Source: Clostridia bacterium
GTDB taxonomy: Bacteria; Bacillota; Clostridia; Christensenellales; CAG-1252
Length of the DNA stretch: 35,464 bases
Reading direction: 5' to 3'
NCBI GenBank assembly: GCA_017961365.1
Contig: JAGCXI010000054.1
Location: 1-35,464 of the forward strand
The notes below the pieces were generated by a model. It was not told the origin of the DNA. It ran no database searches and saw only the letters and a program-made list of their open reading frames with translations. Shown here in pieces: positions 1-8,953 of the stretch (its first letter is position 1; each line of letters opens with the position of its first letter). Both the position numbers and the translations under genes were made by a program.

Positions 1-2
1 TC

Positions 3-1050
3 TGTGACACATGCGAAGCGATCGATGAGCGGATCATTCCCGCATTGGGTCATGCGCTCATCTCTTATGTCGGAAAAGCGGCGACCTGTACCGAAGCCGG
101 ATGGAACGACTACGACACTTGCGCCCGCTGTGACTATACGACATATCAGGCAATCGACGCATTGGAACATCAGTATCTAGCGTCCGTCATAGCGCCGACT
201 TGTCTCAATCAAGGTTATACGATCCATAGCTGTTCCCGCTGTCCGAGCGTCTATATCGACACCTATGTGACGGCGCTTGGACATGATCTGTCCCACCACG
301 ACGCGAAAGCACCTACCTGCACCAAAGTCGGATACAAAGAATACGACACCTGTTCCCGCTGTGATTATACGACATATCAAAAAGTCGCCGCCTTGGGACA
401 CGACTATCAGGAGACGGTCATTGCCCCCACCTGCCTCGCGCAAGGCTACACGGAGCACACCTGTTCCCGCTGTCAAAACAGCTATGCCGACACCTACGTA
501 AATGCGCTCGGACACGACATTACGCACCATAATGCGCAAGCGCCCACTTGCATCGCAGTCGGCTGGGAAAGTTATGACACTTGCTCCCGTTGCGACTACA
601 CAACGTATCAAGAGATCCCTCCCTCGGGACACACTCCCGTGATCGACGCCGGCATCGCAGCCACCTGCACCCAAGCGGGACTGACGGAGGGAAGCCATTG
701 TTCGGTTTGCCATGCGATACTCGTCGAACAGCAAATCATCGCGCAAGGAGAGCACGTCGCAGCAGCTCCGACCCAAGAGGATCTCCTCTCCCCCACATGC
801 CTGACGGCAGGCGCTTATAACGCGGTCGTATATTGCTCCCTTTGCAGCGTCAAGCTCTCTTCGTCCGAGGTCATCCTCCCCGCGCTCGGACACGATTACC
901 TCGCCACGCACCATGCCGCCGACTGCATTCGTTATGAGCGCAATGAATGGGCGTGTTCCCGCTGCGACGCCGCTTACACCGAGACTTTGAGCCATACGCT
1001 CATGCCCCATCAATACATGGCATACACTTGCAGCGTTTGTCAACGCGACG
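3..1050 (+). repeat. Cys-rich tandem repeats inside the surface protein gene (231-bp double unit)
   Basis: Two related units of about 38 and 39 codons alternate. A-type cysteine codons at 87, 318 and 549 and B-type at 201 and 432 give a period of exactly 231 bases. Units after about base 630 are more diverged (GSHCSVC, VYCSLC, WACSRC, YTCSVC) but keep the C-x-x-C spacing. The first complete repeat boundary lies outside the window. Confidence 0.8.
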
Positions 1051-2336
1051 AAATGTCGGATTATACGGAGCGCTTCGAATCGGGCGAGGTCGTGACGCTG
1101 ACATCCATCCGCGAAATCGCCATCTTGATCGATTACTTAATCTTTTATCACAATACGGCGGGCATTCGCTTTATGATGGAAGGGATGACGACCGAGAACT
1201 ATAATTCCTACATCTCGCAAGCGAATAAAATGTGCACGAATACAAACTGGGCGCTCCAATTCTCCGCTACGACAAAAGCGGGCGTTTTGCAATCCGTGCG
1301 CCTCTTCTGCGCGCAAAACTACGACTTTGACCTCGTGGCGACCATCACCCCGGAAAGCGGCGATTACAGCCCCACGCATTATCAACAACAAGACTTCCTC
1401 AGCATTCAAAACGCCGCGGAGCGCGCTTCGGACTACGACGATTTCCCCTATCAAACCCGCCTTTATCCTTTGGAAGTCTCCACGAGCGATCAACTCTTCT
1501 TTGCTTTCGAGCATGGATACCGCCCCATCCCCGTCCCCGACAGCACGGCGGAGCGCATGCTCAACAGCGCGAAGGCGGTCAATCGGGAAATCTTGAACGA
1601 CGACATGACGGATCGTGACAAGGTGTACCGCGTGATGCAATGGCTTGTGGAAAACGTAAGCTATGATTACGGAGCCGCCGGCAATACTTCCATCAATCAT
1701 TTTTACGCTTCCGCTTACTATTTGGAAGGCGCCTTCGACTATCGTTTGGCAGTATGCGACGCTTATGCCAAAGCGATCTGCGTGATGCTCGGGCTGGAGG
1801 ACATCAAATGCGTGCGCGTGACGGGCAATCAGCACGCTTGGAATCGCGTCTATATCGACCTGAACGGAGACGGCAGCAAAGAATGGTACGTGGTGGACGC
1901 GACGCACGCCGATTGCGGCGTCAGCGACGCAAACGCCGAGGTCTTATCCCTCAAGCAATTTCTGATCAGCGACAGCCAAAAAACGGACTTGGGCTATACT
2001 GCCAATAATTATCAAGATGAAAACGCTTTGGCGATCACAGAGAACAATCCTTTCGCCTTATGCTATTACGGAAACGAAGGGACTTCGGCGGATTACGTCA
2101 TCACAAATAAAAGCGAAATGAAAACATTATTCAGCGCCGTTTCCGCACAGCTCTCTGCCGGCACGACCGACTACTTTACCGTCAATATCTTTGTGCCCAA
2201 AAGTTACTGCTCCACGAGCTCCTCGCTCATCAGCACCTTGCAGAAATACGTCCCCCGCACCTTCGCATACATCAATCACGAGGTCACCTACAACGGCGTT
2301 TCGGGCTGGAATTCGATCATCCTGCTATATCAATGA
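3..2336 (+). CDS. Cys-rich-repeat surface protein with transglutaminase-like domain (5' partial)
   Basis: The reading frame is open to the left edge, so the true start and any signal peptide lie upstream; a TTG at base 45 is an internal Leu codon, not the start. The N-terminal half is an array of repeats of roughly 38-39 residues with three cysteines each (PTC...C-x-RC...ALGHD). Two unit types alternate, giving a double repeat of exactly 231 bp (cysteine codons at 87, 318 and 549; and at 201 and 432). The C-terminal part has a transglutaminase/protease-like core: Cys in AVCDAYAK (codon at 1755), His in NQHAWN (1833) and Asp in VVDATHAD (1896), the Cys-His-Asp triad order of the family. The repeats resemble those of clostridial cell-surface proteins. 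I infer an extracellular protein whose repeats space or anchor a peptide-modifying domain. Whether it cross-links or cleaves is not visible. Confidence 0.85.
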   Translation, partial: CDTCEAIDERIIPALGHALISYVGKAATCTEAGWNDYDTCARCDYTTYQAIDALEHQYLASVIAPTCLNQGYTIHSCSRCPSVYIDTYVTALGHDLSHHDAKAPTCTKVGYKEYDTCSRCDYTTYQKVAALGHDYQETVIAPTCLAQGYTEHTCSRCQNSYADTYVNALGHDITHHNAQAPTCIAVGWESYDTCSRCDYTTYQEIPPSGHTPVIDAGIAATCTQAGLTEGSHCSVCHAILVEQQIIAQGEHVAAAPTQEDLLSPTCLTAGAYNAVVYCSLCSVKLSSSEVILPALGHDYLATHHAADCIRYERNEWACSRCDAAYTETLSHTLMPHQYMAYTCSVCQRDEMSDYTERFESGEVVTLTSIREIAILIDYLIFYHNTAGIRFMMEGMTTENYNSYISQANKMCTNTNWALQFSATTKAGVLQSVRLFCAQNYDFDLVATITPESGDYSPTHYQQQDFLSIQNAAERASDYDDFPYQTRLYPLEVSTSDQLFFAFEHGYRPIPVPDSTAERMLNSAKAVNREILNDDMTDRDKVYRVMQWLVENVSYDYGAAGNTSINHFYASAYYLEGAFDYRLAVCDAYAKAICVMLGLEDIKCVRVTGNQHAWNRVYIDLNGDGSKEWYVVDATHADCGVSDANAEVLSLKQFLISDSQKTDLGYTANNYQDENALAITENNPFALCYYGNEGTSADYVITNKSEMKTLFSAVSAQLSAGTTDYFTVNIFVPKSYCSTSSSLISTLQKYVPRTFAYINHEVTYNGVSGWNSIILLYQ

Positions 2337-2414
2337 CCGATTCGGACAATCACTTTTGCAACGTTGCCCGCTCGTCCTTCTTCCCTTCTTTGGACATTAA
2401 AATCATTTTGATAT

Positions 2415-2440
2415 AAAAAACAGAGGCTCCGAAAGACCTC
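2415..2440 (-). terminator. Terminator after the XRE gene at 2452
   Basis: On the minus strand GAGG(T)CT-TTCGG-AGCCTC forms a short hairpin with one bulged T, followed by TGTTTTTT. It sits 12 bases past the XRE stop. The plus strand could also fold for the convergent surface-protein gene, but its T run is weaker. Confidence 0.6.
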
Positions 2441-2451
2441 ATTTTGCACGA

Positions 2452-2676
2452 TCAATCAACGCGTCCCAATAAATAATCCGTAGGAACATCAAAATAGGAT
2501 GCGAGCTTCACGATCGCGGAAGCAGTCGGCTCCTGCTTTGCATTCTCCCAATAACTGATGCTGGCATTGGAAAGACCGAGATCGGCGGCGAGCTTATTCT
2601 GCCCCACGCCCTTCTCCAGGCGCAAATCGCGAAGCCTCTCAGCAAATACTTGCGGATCAAAATCTTTGCATTCCAT
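2452..2676 (-). CDS. Short XRE-family HTH repressor
   Basis: A 74-residue protein that is almost entirely a Cro/C1-type helix-turn-helix: RLRDLRLEKGVGQNKLAADLG, then NASISYWENAKQEPTASAIVKLASYFDVPTDYLLG, the usual end of the fold. There is no extra ligand or multimerisation domain. It is divergent from the gene at 2773, and the 96-base gap holds a strong promoter for that gene with two inverted repeats built on CTAA/TTAG, the likely operators. I infer an autoregulating local repressor of the divergent gene. No toxin, phage or integrase gene is next to it, so a phage origin is not supported. Confidence 0.85.
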   Translation of the reverse strand: MECKDFDPQVFAERLRDLRLEKGVGQNKLAADLGLSNASISYWENAKQEPTASAIVKLASYFDVPTDYLLGRVD

Positions 2677-2732
2677 ATGACCATTCTAACAATAATTAGT
2701 TAGAAAGTATTGACATCTAATTATAGTTAGAG
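2677..2732. promoter_or_regulatory. Divergent operator region with two inverted repeats
   Basis: Two symmetric sequences lie between the XRE gene and the 2773 gene: CTAACAATAATTAGTTAG at about 2686-2703, and TCTAATTATAGTTAGA at 2716-2731. Both use the half site TCTAA or CTAA(C). The second lies exactly between the -35 and -10 boxes of the plus-strand promoter, where a bound XRE dimer would block RNA polymerase. The role is inferred. Confidence 0.6.
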
Positions 2733-2738
2733 TAAACT
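2710..2738 (+). promoter_or_regulatory. Promoter for the gene at 2773
   Basis: TTGACA at 2710-2715, a 17-base spacer and TAAACT at 2733-2738. It lies 35 bases upstream of the ATG at 2773, which has AAAGGAGGA just before it. Confidence 0.7.
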
Positions 2739-2772
2739 GTAATCATCATTGATTCAAAGGAGGACTCACCTT

Positions 2773-3510
2773 ATGAAAACAACCGCCCATTACAAATGCA
2801 CTGCGCTCTTCACCGCAGACGATCTTTTTACCGAATTTTGGAACAAAGTGAAATTGGATCGTTTCGGTTCCAATCCCAAAAAAGTATTAGCAAAAAAGCG
2901 CCCGGTCTCAATAGAAATGAAAATGCATAGGCTCTATCTTGTCGAAGCGCACTTTTGCGGCACCTTCCACTATCTCTTAAAGCCCTTCAACACTCCGTTA
3001 AACGATAAAATCGACCAAGGTTTTATTACAGAGGTCAAAGAGGATTCCACCGGATATATAAGTAACAATTATTATACAGCCGAAGAAGAGCTACTCCCCA
3101 TTCTAAAAGATGCGGAAGCCGGCACAAACTTCGAAAAGGTGGAAAATATTGAATTCGACGAAAACAAATTCATAGAACAACTAAAAAAATGTTTAGAGTG
3201 GATGGCGTCGACAGAATCCTATAATATCAGCTCTGATGGGCAAAGATGTGAAGGTGACTTTACCTTCAAAAGGGTCATTGCCTTCGATTGTCCGATCGCT
3301 TCGCTCAAATATGACGCAGAAAGCAGATATGACAAAGGAAAATATTATACCGAACAAGTTTCTCTGATCTATCCACATGACAAACCCGGAGAGCTTGTTT
3401 TGGATAAAGGATACTATTCAACAGGATTCTTCAACAAGAGAAAATTTCCGAAAGTCCTGGAAGGCTTCAAAAAAGAATATTATCGCTTACTATCGGAATC
3501 CACAAAATAG
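2773..3510 (+). CDS. Hypothetical protein, 245 residues, under XRE control
   Basis: I do not recognise this family. The ATG at 2773 is chosen because AAAGGAGGA lies 8-9 bases upstream; an in-frame TTG at 2749 lies before that site and is rejected. The protein is soluble, with no signal peptide or membrane segment, rich in Lys, Glu, Phe and Tyr, and has a mixed beta/alpha look (alternating hydrophobics in KRVIAFDCPIASLKYD and EQVSLIYPHDKPGELVLD, a helical KVLEGFKKEYYRLL end). The sequence is clearly more AT-rich than its neighbours, which hints at recent acquisition. It forms a self-contained cassette with the divergent XRE gene and its own terminator. Confidence 0.75.
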   Translation: MKTTAHYKCTALFTADDLFTEFWNKVKLDRFGSNPKKVLAKKRPVSIEMKMHRLYLVEAHFCGTFHYLLKPFNTPLNDKIDQGFITEVKEDSTGYISNNYYTAEEELLPILKDAEAGTNFEKVENIEFDENKFIEQLKKCLEWMASTESYNISSDGQRCEGDFTFKRVIAFDCPIASLKYDAESRYDKGKYYTEQVSLIYPHDKPGELVLDKGYYSTGFFNKRKFPKVLEGFKKEYYRLLSESTK

Positions 3511-3523
3511 AAGAAACAAAAAA

Positions 3524-3553
3524 CAGAGGTCTTGCGTAAGACCTCTGCTTTTT
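3524..3553 (+). terminator. Terminator after the 245-residue gene
   Basis: A perfect 10-bp stem, CAGAGGTCTT / AAGACCTCTG, with loop GCGT, then CTTTTT. It begins 13 bases after the stop codon. Confidence 0.9.
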
Positions 3554-3693
3554 ATCCTTGTTTGTAAACCATATCGAGCGCGAAGAGTGGTGTTTAGCAA
3601 ACGCTCCGCGAGTGAGCGGATAGGCGCGCCTTGTACGTAACTGTCCGTGAGCGAGTGGTAGAGCAGCATAAGCGCCGCTATACGCGCTCGTTC

Positions 3694-4239
3694 TTATTTG
3701 AAGTAACGATCCAAAAGCCCTTTGAACGCCTTGCCGTGTCTCGCTTCGTCGCGAGCCATCTCGTGCACGGCGTCGTGGATGGCGTCGAGGTCCAAAGCCT
3801 TTGCCTTCTTGGCAAGAGCGGTCTTGCCGGCGCAAGCGCCGTTCTCCGCGGCAACGCGCATCTCAAGGTTCTTCTTGGTGGAGTCGGTCAGCACTTCGCC
3901 GACGAGCTCCGCGAACTTGGCGGCGTGCTCAGCCTCTTCGAAGGCTGCTTTCTCAAAATAGGCACCGATCTCGGCATAGCCCTCACGGCAGGCAACGCGC
4001 GCCATAGCCAGGTACATACCCACCTCGGTGCACTCACCCGTGAAGTCCGCCTTCAAGCCCGCCATGATATCCTCGGGACAACCCTTGGCAACACCCAAAA
4101 CGTGCTCCGCCGCCCAAGTGAGGCTTTCCGCCTCCTGCTTGGTGAACTTACTGCCGGGGACCTTGCAGACCGGGCAGAACTCGGGGGCGGCATCCCCCTC
4201 ATGAACGTAACCGCATACGGGACAGATCCATTTAGCCAT
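3694..4239 (-). CDS. Reverse rubrerythrin (rubredoxin domain N-terminal)
   Basis: Peroxide-detoxifying diiron protein of anaerobes; 181 residues. The rubredoxin iron centre comes first (CPVCGY at 6-11 and CPVC at 22-25, i.e. Cys 6, 9, 22, 25), followed by a four-helix ferritin-like domain with diiron ligands in GECTE (69-72), EEAEH (101-105), a Glu near 132 and DEARH (164-168). This order is the reverse of classical rubrerythrin and matches the clostridial enzyme that reduces H2O2 and O2 with electrons from NADH-rubredoxin systems. The start is supported by AAGGAG upstream. It has its own promoter and is monocistronic. Cytoplasmic oxidative-stress defence is the likely role. Confidence 0.92.
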   Translation of the reverse strand: MAKWICPVCGYVHEGDAAPEFCPVCKVPGSKFTKQEAESLTWAAEHVLGVAKGCPEDIMAGLKADFTGECTEVGMYLAMARVACREGYAEIGAYFEKAAFEEAEHAAKFAELVGEVLTDSTKKNLEMRVAAENGACAGKTALAKKAKALDLDAIHDAVHEMARDEARHGKAFKGLLDRYFK

Positions 4240-4315
4240 AATACATTTCTCCTTCTGATTATTCCGTTTTCCGCGAGCGAAAAGCTCGAACGCATTTCTT
4301 GAAAACGCTTTTATT

Positions 4316-4345
4316 ATTATACAATAAAAGCCCGCCTTTCGTCAA
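4316..4345 (-). promoter_or_regulatory. Promoter of the reverse rubrerythrin gene
   Basis: Minus strand: TTGACG (4345-4340), 18-base spacer, TATAAT (4321-4316). The -35 box lies inside the loop of the terminator hairpin of the upstream EEP gene, so terminator and promoter share DNA. Confidence 0.7.
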
Positions 4346-4365
4346 TAAAGAATCAAAGCGGGTTT
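4322..4365 (-). terminator. Terminator after the EEP gene at 4385
   Basis: On the minus strand AAACCCGC and GCGGGCTT pair around a 22-base loop, followed by TTTATTGT. It starts 19 bases past the stop codon and overlaps the next gene's promoter. Confidence 0.65.
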
Positions 4366-4384
4366 CAGATTTTTTCTCTGCGGC

Positions 4385-5203
4385 TCAGAACTTGACTTTT
4401 GCCCAAATGGGATAATGATCGGAAGGGTACACGCCGTTATAAAGCGTTTTGTCGATGCCCGTATCAAGGAAGACGCAATCCTTCGGCAAATAGATGAAGT
4501 CGATCCATTCCTCGGGCTTCTCGCCGAATCCATTAAAGGTGGCGCCGAAGACGTCGCCCCTAAAGTCCTTGCTGTCCTTCAACATCGTCTCGAAAGGCTC
4601 CAAGCTCTTCTCTCCTTTCACCGCATTGAAATCGCCCGTGATGACGACATTCCCTTCCGTCTTTTCCACGCGATCCGCAAGCACGCGGAGCTGACGAATG
4701 CGCACGTCCTCGATGCGATAATCGGGATGGACGTTATAGACGGTGAAGACAGAGCCGTCCTTATCTTGCAATTTCACAAAAGTGGAGATGCGATAATGCC
4801 ACGAATCCTCAAATTTACTTTTCACATCGGGGGTATCGGAGAGCCAAAAGGTGCCGCTATCCAGAAGGGTGAAACGCTCGGCGTTATAAAAGATGGGGCA
4901 AGCCTCGCTATGCACTCCCCTCTCTTCGCGGTAACCGATCTCCGCATCATAATGAGCAAGGTGCTTTTTAAGGTAATCGAACTGCGGCGGATGGACTTCC
5001 TGCAGGCAGAGGACATCGGGCTGCAGCTTCTCTATCTCGCGAAGAACGTACTTGGCGCGGACGTACCAATGACGCTTTCCGTGATCCGCCTTATGATTGA
5101 AATAACGAATGTTATAACTGACGACCGTCACGTCCTCGCGAGGAGCGGGCGCCGCGACCTTTTTATCGGACAAAGAATAAGCTATGTAAGAGAAAAGTCT
5201 CAT
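4385..5203 (-). CDS. Endonuclease/exonuclease/phosphatase-fold protein (intact copy)
   Basis: A 272-residue EEP-fold hydrolase of the DNase I / sphingomyelinase superfamily. The catalytic set is complete: Asn31 (SYNIRYF), Glu69 (LQEV), His159 (NVHPDY), Asp191 and Asn193 (GDFNA), Asp235 (WIDFIYL), Asp262-His263 (SDHYP). The start is placed at the ATG at 5203, with AAGAAGG seven bases upstream; a longer frame to 5239 would run back into the upstream gene. It has no membrane anchor, whereas its upstream paralogue does; the N-terminus (LFSYIAYS...VAAPA) resembles the region just after the paralogue's helix, as if the anchor was lost in the duplication. The substrate cannot be read from sequence: phosphodiester or phosphomonoester hydrolysis is expected. 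Confidence 0.85.
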   Translation of the reverse strand: MRLFSYIAYSLSDKKVAAPAPREDVTVVSYNIRYFNHKADHGKRHWYVRAKYVLREIEKLQPDVLCLQEVHPPQFDYLKKHLAHYDAEIGYREERGVHSEACPIFYNAERFTLLDSGTFWLSDTPDVKSKFEDSWHYRISTFVKLQDKDGSVFTVYNVHPDYRIEDVRIRQLRVLADRVEKTEGNVVITGDFNAVKGEKSLEPFETMLKDSKDFRGDVFGATFNGFGEKPEEWIDFIYLPKDCVFLDTGIDKTLYNGVYPSDHYPIWAKVKF

Positions 5204-5217
5204 CGTTCGGCGCCTTC

Positions 5218-6180
5218 TTAAAACTTCACTTTCGCCCAAATGGGGAAATGGTCGGAGGGATAGACGCCGTCATATACGGTGTCCACTTTGCCGAGGTCAA
5301 GGACGGAGGCGTCCTTCGGCAATTAGTTGTAATCCAAGCCCGCCTGCGGATCATCGGGATCGATGACGCCGTAATTATTGAAGGTGATGCCGTAATAGCG
5401 ATTCGCAAGATCTTTGCTATCCGCCAAGATCGCCTCGATGGAGGCGAGCGCCGCCATGCCCGCGCCGTCCGGCTCTTCCTTATACGTATTGAGATCACCG
5501 AGCAGAACGACCTTGTCCGCTGCGGTCATCGCCTCGCCCACTTTCTCGGCAAGCACTTGGAGCTCTTGGTCACGTCCTTCCTTCACCTTCCACTCGGGAT
5601 GGGCGTTGAAGACGGCGATCACAAGCCCCGTGACCTTATCTTTGAGGCGTACGTACGTGGTGATGCGATACTCCTTCGCGCCCCAGCTCTTGCTCATCAC
5701 GTCGGGGGTCTCGGAGAGCCAATACGTGCCGCTGCCGAGAAGCTCGAAACGCGCCTCGTTATAAAAGATGGGGCAGGACTCGGAGCGCGCGCCTTTTTCA
5801 TCGCGATACGTGACCACGCCGGCATATCCTTCCAGGTGCTCCATAAGGAACTCGTACTGCGCCTGCTGGACTTCCTGCGCGCCGAGGATATCCGGGCGAA
5901 CCGCTTCGATATTCGCGAGATAATACTCCGCTCTCTTGTACCAACGATGATCCCCGAGGTCCATCTTATTCCTCGAGGTCCATTTCTCCTTCCTGCGGAT
6001 ATTCGCGCTCATAAAAACGATGGAGGCATCCTCCGAGACCGCGGGCGCCGCGATCGTCGTATCGATCTTTTTATATGAAAAATAACCGAATGCGCCCAAA
6101 AGCGAGAGGGCGATGATCCCCGCCGTGACGACGAGCGCAACGACGGAAACGCAGATGATGGTGAGCAGCTTCTTTTTCAT
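5218..6180 (-). pseudogene. Membrane-anchored EEP-fold protein with in-frame TAA (probably broken)
   Basis: From the ATG at 6180 (GGAGG upstream) the frame encodes an N-terminal hydrophobic anchor (IICVSVVALVVTAGIIALSL) and an EEP domain (SANIRR, AQEVQQ, FNAHPEW, GDLNTY, GLDYN), then meets TAA at 5323-5325. Beyond the stop the same frame continues as LPKDASVLDLG...GVYPSDHFPIWAKVKF and ends at a second TAA (5218-5220), closely matching the end of the intact neighbour (LPKDCVFLDTG...GVYPSDHYPIWAKVKF). The stop replaces the codon aligned with Tyr in the neighbour's IYLPKD, so one base change explains it. The 285-residue product would lack the SDH motif holding the catalytic His. It is probably a recent pseudogene, unless the stop is read through. 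Confidence 0.85.
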
Positions 6181-6209
6181 GGATAAAGCCTCCGATCTTT
6201 TATTTTTCC

Positions 6210-6238
6210 ATTATAGGCTTCTCGCGCGCGCAAGTCAA
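6210..6238 (-). promoter_or_regulatory. Promoter of the EEP tandem pair
   Basis: Minus strand: TTGACT (6238-6233), 17-base spacer, TATAAT (6215-6210), 30 bases before the ATG at 6180. Only 14 bases separate the two EEP frames, so both are probably transcribed from here. Confidence 0.75.
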
Positions 6239-6256
6239 GTTTCTTGCGCGGAAAAG

Positions 6257-6988
6257 CTAAGAGAGGAGCTTCGCCGCGATCTTGCGATTGCGCGGGCGCT
6301 GAAGCTCGAAATCTACGAATTTCTCGAAGTCCGATTTGGAGAGGAAAAGATCCAAGATCCCTTCGTGGGAAACGGTGGAGAGGATGGTCTCTCCCCCTTC
6401 CGAGACCTCGAGATCCTCATAAGAAAGCGGCGTCTCGCCGAGATAAAAAGCGCCGAAATCATAGCCCTCCTCGGGGATATCGCCGAGAGAAGAATCCAAA
6501 AGGGCGTCTTTCACTTCGCGGGTGAGCGAAAAAGCGCAGGCTTCGTGGAGCTCATTGCCGTCCCCGAAAGTTACGCGCGGCGAAAGGCTCTTATGAAAAG
6601 CGGCGTCCGCCTCGCTGAGATAAGCATAATCCACCGTGACGTGATAAGAACGGCGGAGCATCTTCTTCACTTCCTCTTCCTGTCGGATGAGATCCGCGAC
6701 GTATTTGCCATAAGCCTCGGGGGTGGCGCTCCCGCCGAGATAGCTCCGAAGCGCTTCGCCCGCCTTAGCGGGGTCGAAAGTCTTCACGCTCTCGACATAA
6801 GCCCTCTCCCGCTTCTCGATCTCCTGCTCCTTCTCGCGGAAAGCCGCCTCCAAAAGCGACTCCTCAAAGGGACGGAGAAGGCAATTCGTGCGACATTTCG
6901 CCTCCGCTCCGATCTCGATGGCAAAGCGGATCACCACAGCGCGCTCCTCCGCCGTCAAACTTCCCGTAAACCGTATATTTCTTTTCAT
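6257..6988 (-). CDS. Hypothetical protein, 243 residues
   Basis: I do not recognise the family. GGAAGGAG five bases before the ATG supports the start. The protein is soluble, with no signal or membrane segment. A long charged helical section (EESLLEAAFREKEQEIEKRERAY, about 42-65) could form a coiled coil. The C-terminal half looks alpha/beta with many acidic residues (FGDGNELHEACAFSLTREV, then YDFGAFYLGETPLSYEDLEV). Base composition matches its neighbours. It has its own promoter, so it is probably monocistronic. No function is proposed. Confidence 0.75.
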   Translation of the reverse strand: MKRNIRFTGSLTAEERAVVIRFAIEIGAEAKCRTNCLLRPFEESLLEAAFREKEQEIEKRERAYVESVKTFDPAKAGEALRSYLGGSATPEAYGKYVADLIRQEEEVKKMLRRSYHVTVDYAYLSEADAAFHKSLSPRVTFGDGNELHEACAFSLTREVKDALLDSSLGDIPEEGYDFGAFYLGETPLSYEDLEVSEGGETILSTVSHEGILDLFLSKSDFEKFVDFELQRPRNRKIAAKLLS

Positions 6989-7083
6989 ATCGCTCCTTCC
7001 ATGCGCGCCGAAAAGGTATATTCCTCGGCAAAACCGTCCAAGATCATACCGTCACGGGCGCGAAAATACGTGTGCTGAAAGAT

Positions 7084-7112
7084 ATTATACTCTATTTTGC
7101 GCGAAAACACAA
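7084..7112 (-). promoter_or_regulatory. Promoter for the 243-residue gene
   Basis: Minus strand: TTGTGT (7112-7107), 17-base spacer, TATAAT (7089-7084). It is back to back with the HU promoter on the other strand. Confidence 0.55.
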
Positions 7113-7133
7113 TATTTAGCGCAAAACCCACTA

Positions 7134-7162
7134 TTGACACGCAAGATTTGGTATGATACAAT
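7134..7162 (+). promoter_or_regulatory. Promoter of the HU gene
   Basis: TTGACA at 7134-7139, 17-base spacer, TACAAT at 7157-7162. AAGGGAGG at 7184-7191 precedes the ATG at 7201. The near-consensus boxes fit a highly expressed gene. Confidence 0.85.
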
Positions 7163-7200
7163 ATGTGTGACATCAATTTGTCCAAGGGAGGTATTTTCAA

Positions 7201-7476
7201 ATGACAAAGAACGATTTAGTAAAAGCGATCGCCGGAAAGGCCGAGCTCACCGGCGCTCAGGCAGCAAAGGCGCTTGACGCATTCATCGAGGCGGTCACCG
7301 ACGCTCTCAAGGCAGGCGAGAAAGTGAGTCTCGTCGGCTTCGGCAATTTCGAGCTGAAGGACGTCCCCGCGAAGGAAGGCATCAATCCCGCTACCGGCGA
7401 AAAGATCAAGATCGCGGCGAGCAAGAAGCCCGTTTTGAAATTCGGCAAAGCCTTTAAGGACGGTTTCAACGCGTAA
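7201..7476 (+). CDS. hup: HU-family DNA-binding protein
   Basis: A 91-residue histone-like protein that bends and compacts DNA as a dimer. The fold is complete: N-terminal helices (TKNDLVKAIAGKAELT), the GFGNFEL turn (47-53), and the DNA-binding arm, here EGINPATGEKIKIAASKKPVLKFGK where most family members have RNPxTG. The Arg at the arm tip is replaced by Ile-Asn, a small departure from consensus. A strong promoter, a consensus ribosome site and its own terminator mark it as monocistronic. It is the only plus-strand gene between 3554 and 26900. Confidence 0.96.
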   Translation: MTKNDLVKAIAGKAELTGAQAAKALDAFIEAVTDALKAGEKVSLVGFGNFELKDVPAKEGINPATGEKIKIAASKKPVLKFGKAFKDGFNA

Positions 7477-7501
7477 GCCAAGCAAAAAAAAGCTAAATCA
7501 A

Positions 7502-7527
7502 AAAGTCGGCGAGGAGCCGACTTTTTT
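7502..7527. terminator. Bidirectional terminator between HU and pyrR
   Basis: GTCGGC / GCCGAC with loop GAGGA, flanked by A-rich and T-rich runs on both sides (AAAA before, TTTTTT after). It can serve HU on the plus strand and pyrR on the minus strand. Confidence 0.85.
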
Positions 7528-7566
7528 CTTTATCTATTCCTTTGAAATGGCAATCCCAAGAAGCAG

Positions 7567-8921
<1,355 letters not shown>

Positions 8922-8953
8922 ATGCCACCTCACAAGCTGAAATAATATTATTC

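Noticed and set aside
177-1043. 288-residue minus-strand open frame in the surface-protein gene
   Set aside because: A shadow of the repeat array: its periodicity simply mirrors the 231-bp repeats on the plus strand.
2452-3553. Toxin-antitoxin or prophage fragment
   Set aside because: The XRE protein is compatible, but the partner is a 245-residue protein without toxin features and no phage or integrase genes are nearby.
5323-5325. TAA as a reassigned sense codon
   Set aside because: TAA ends other well-defined genes here (HU, the intact EEP gene, the RlmD gene), so a changed genetic code does not explain the stop in the EEP paralogue.
6985-7200. 71-residue minus-strand frame between the 243-residue gene and HU
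   Set aside because: It would cross both promoters, has no ribosome site and a composition unlike a protein. A 20-codon end overlapping the next ATG could be a leader peptide, but nothing supports it.
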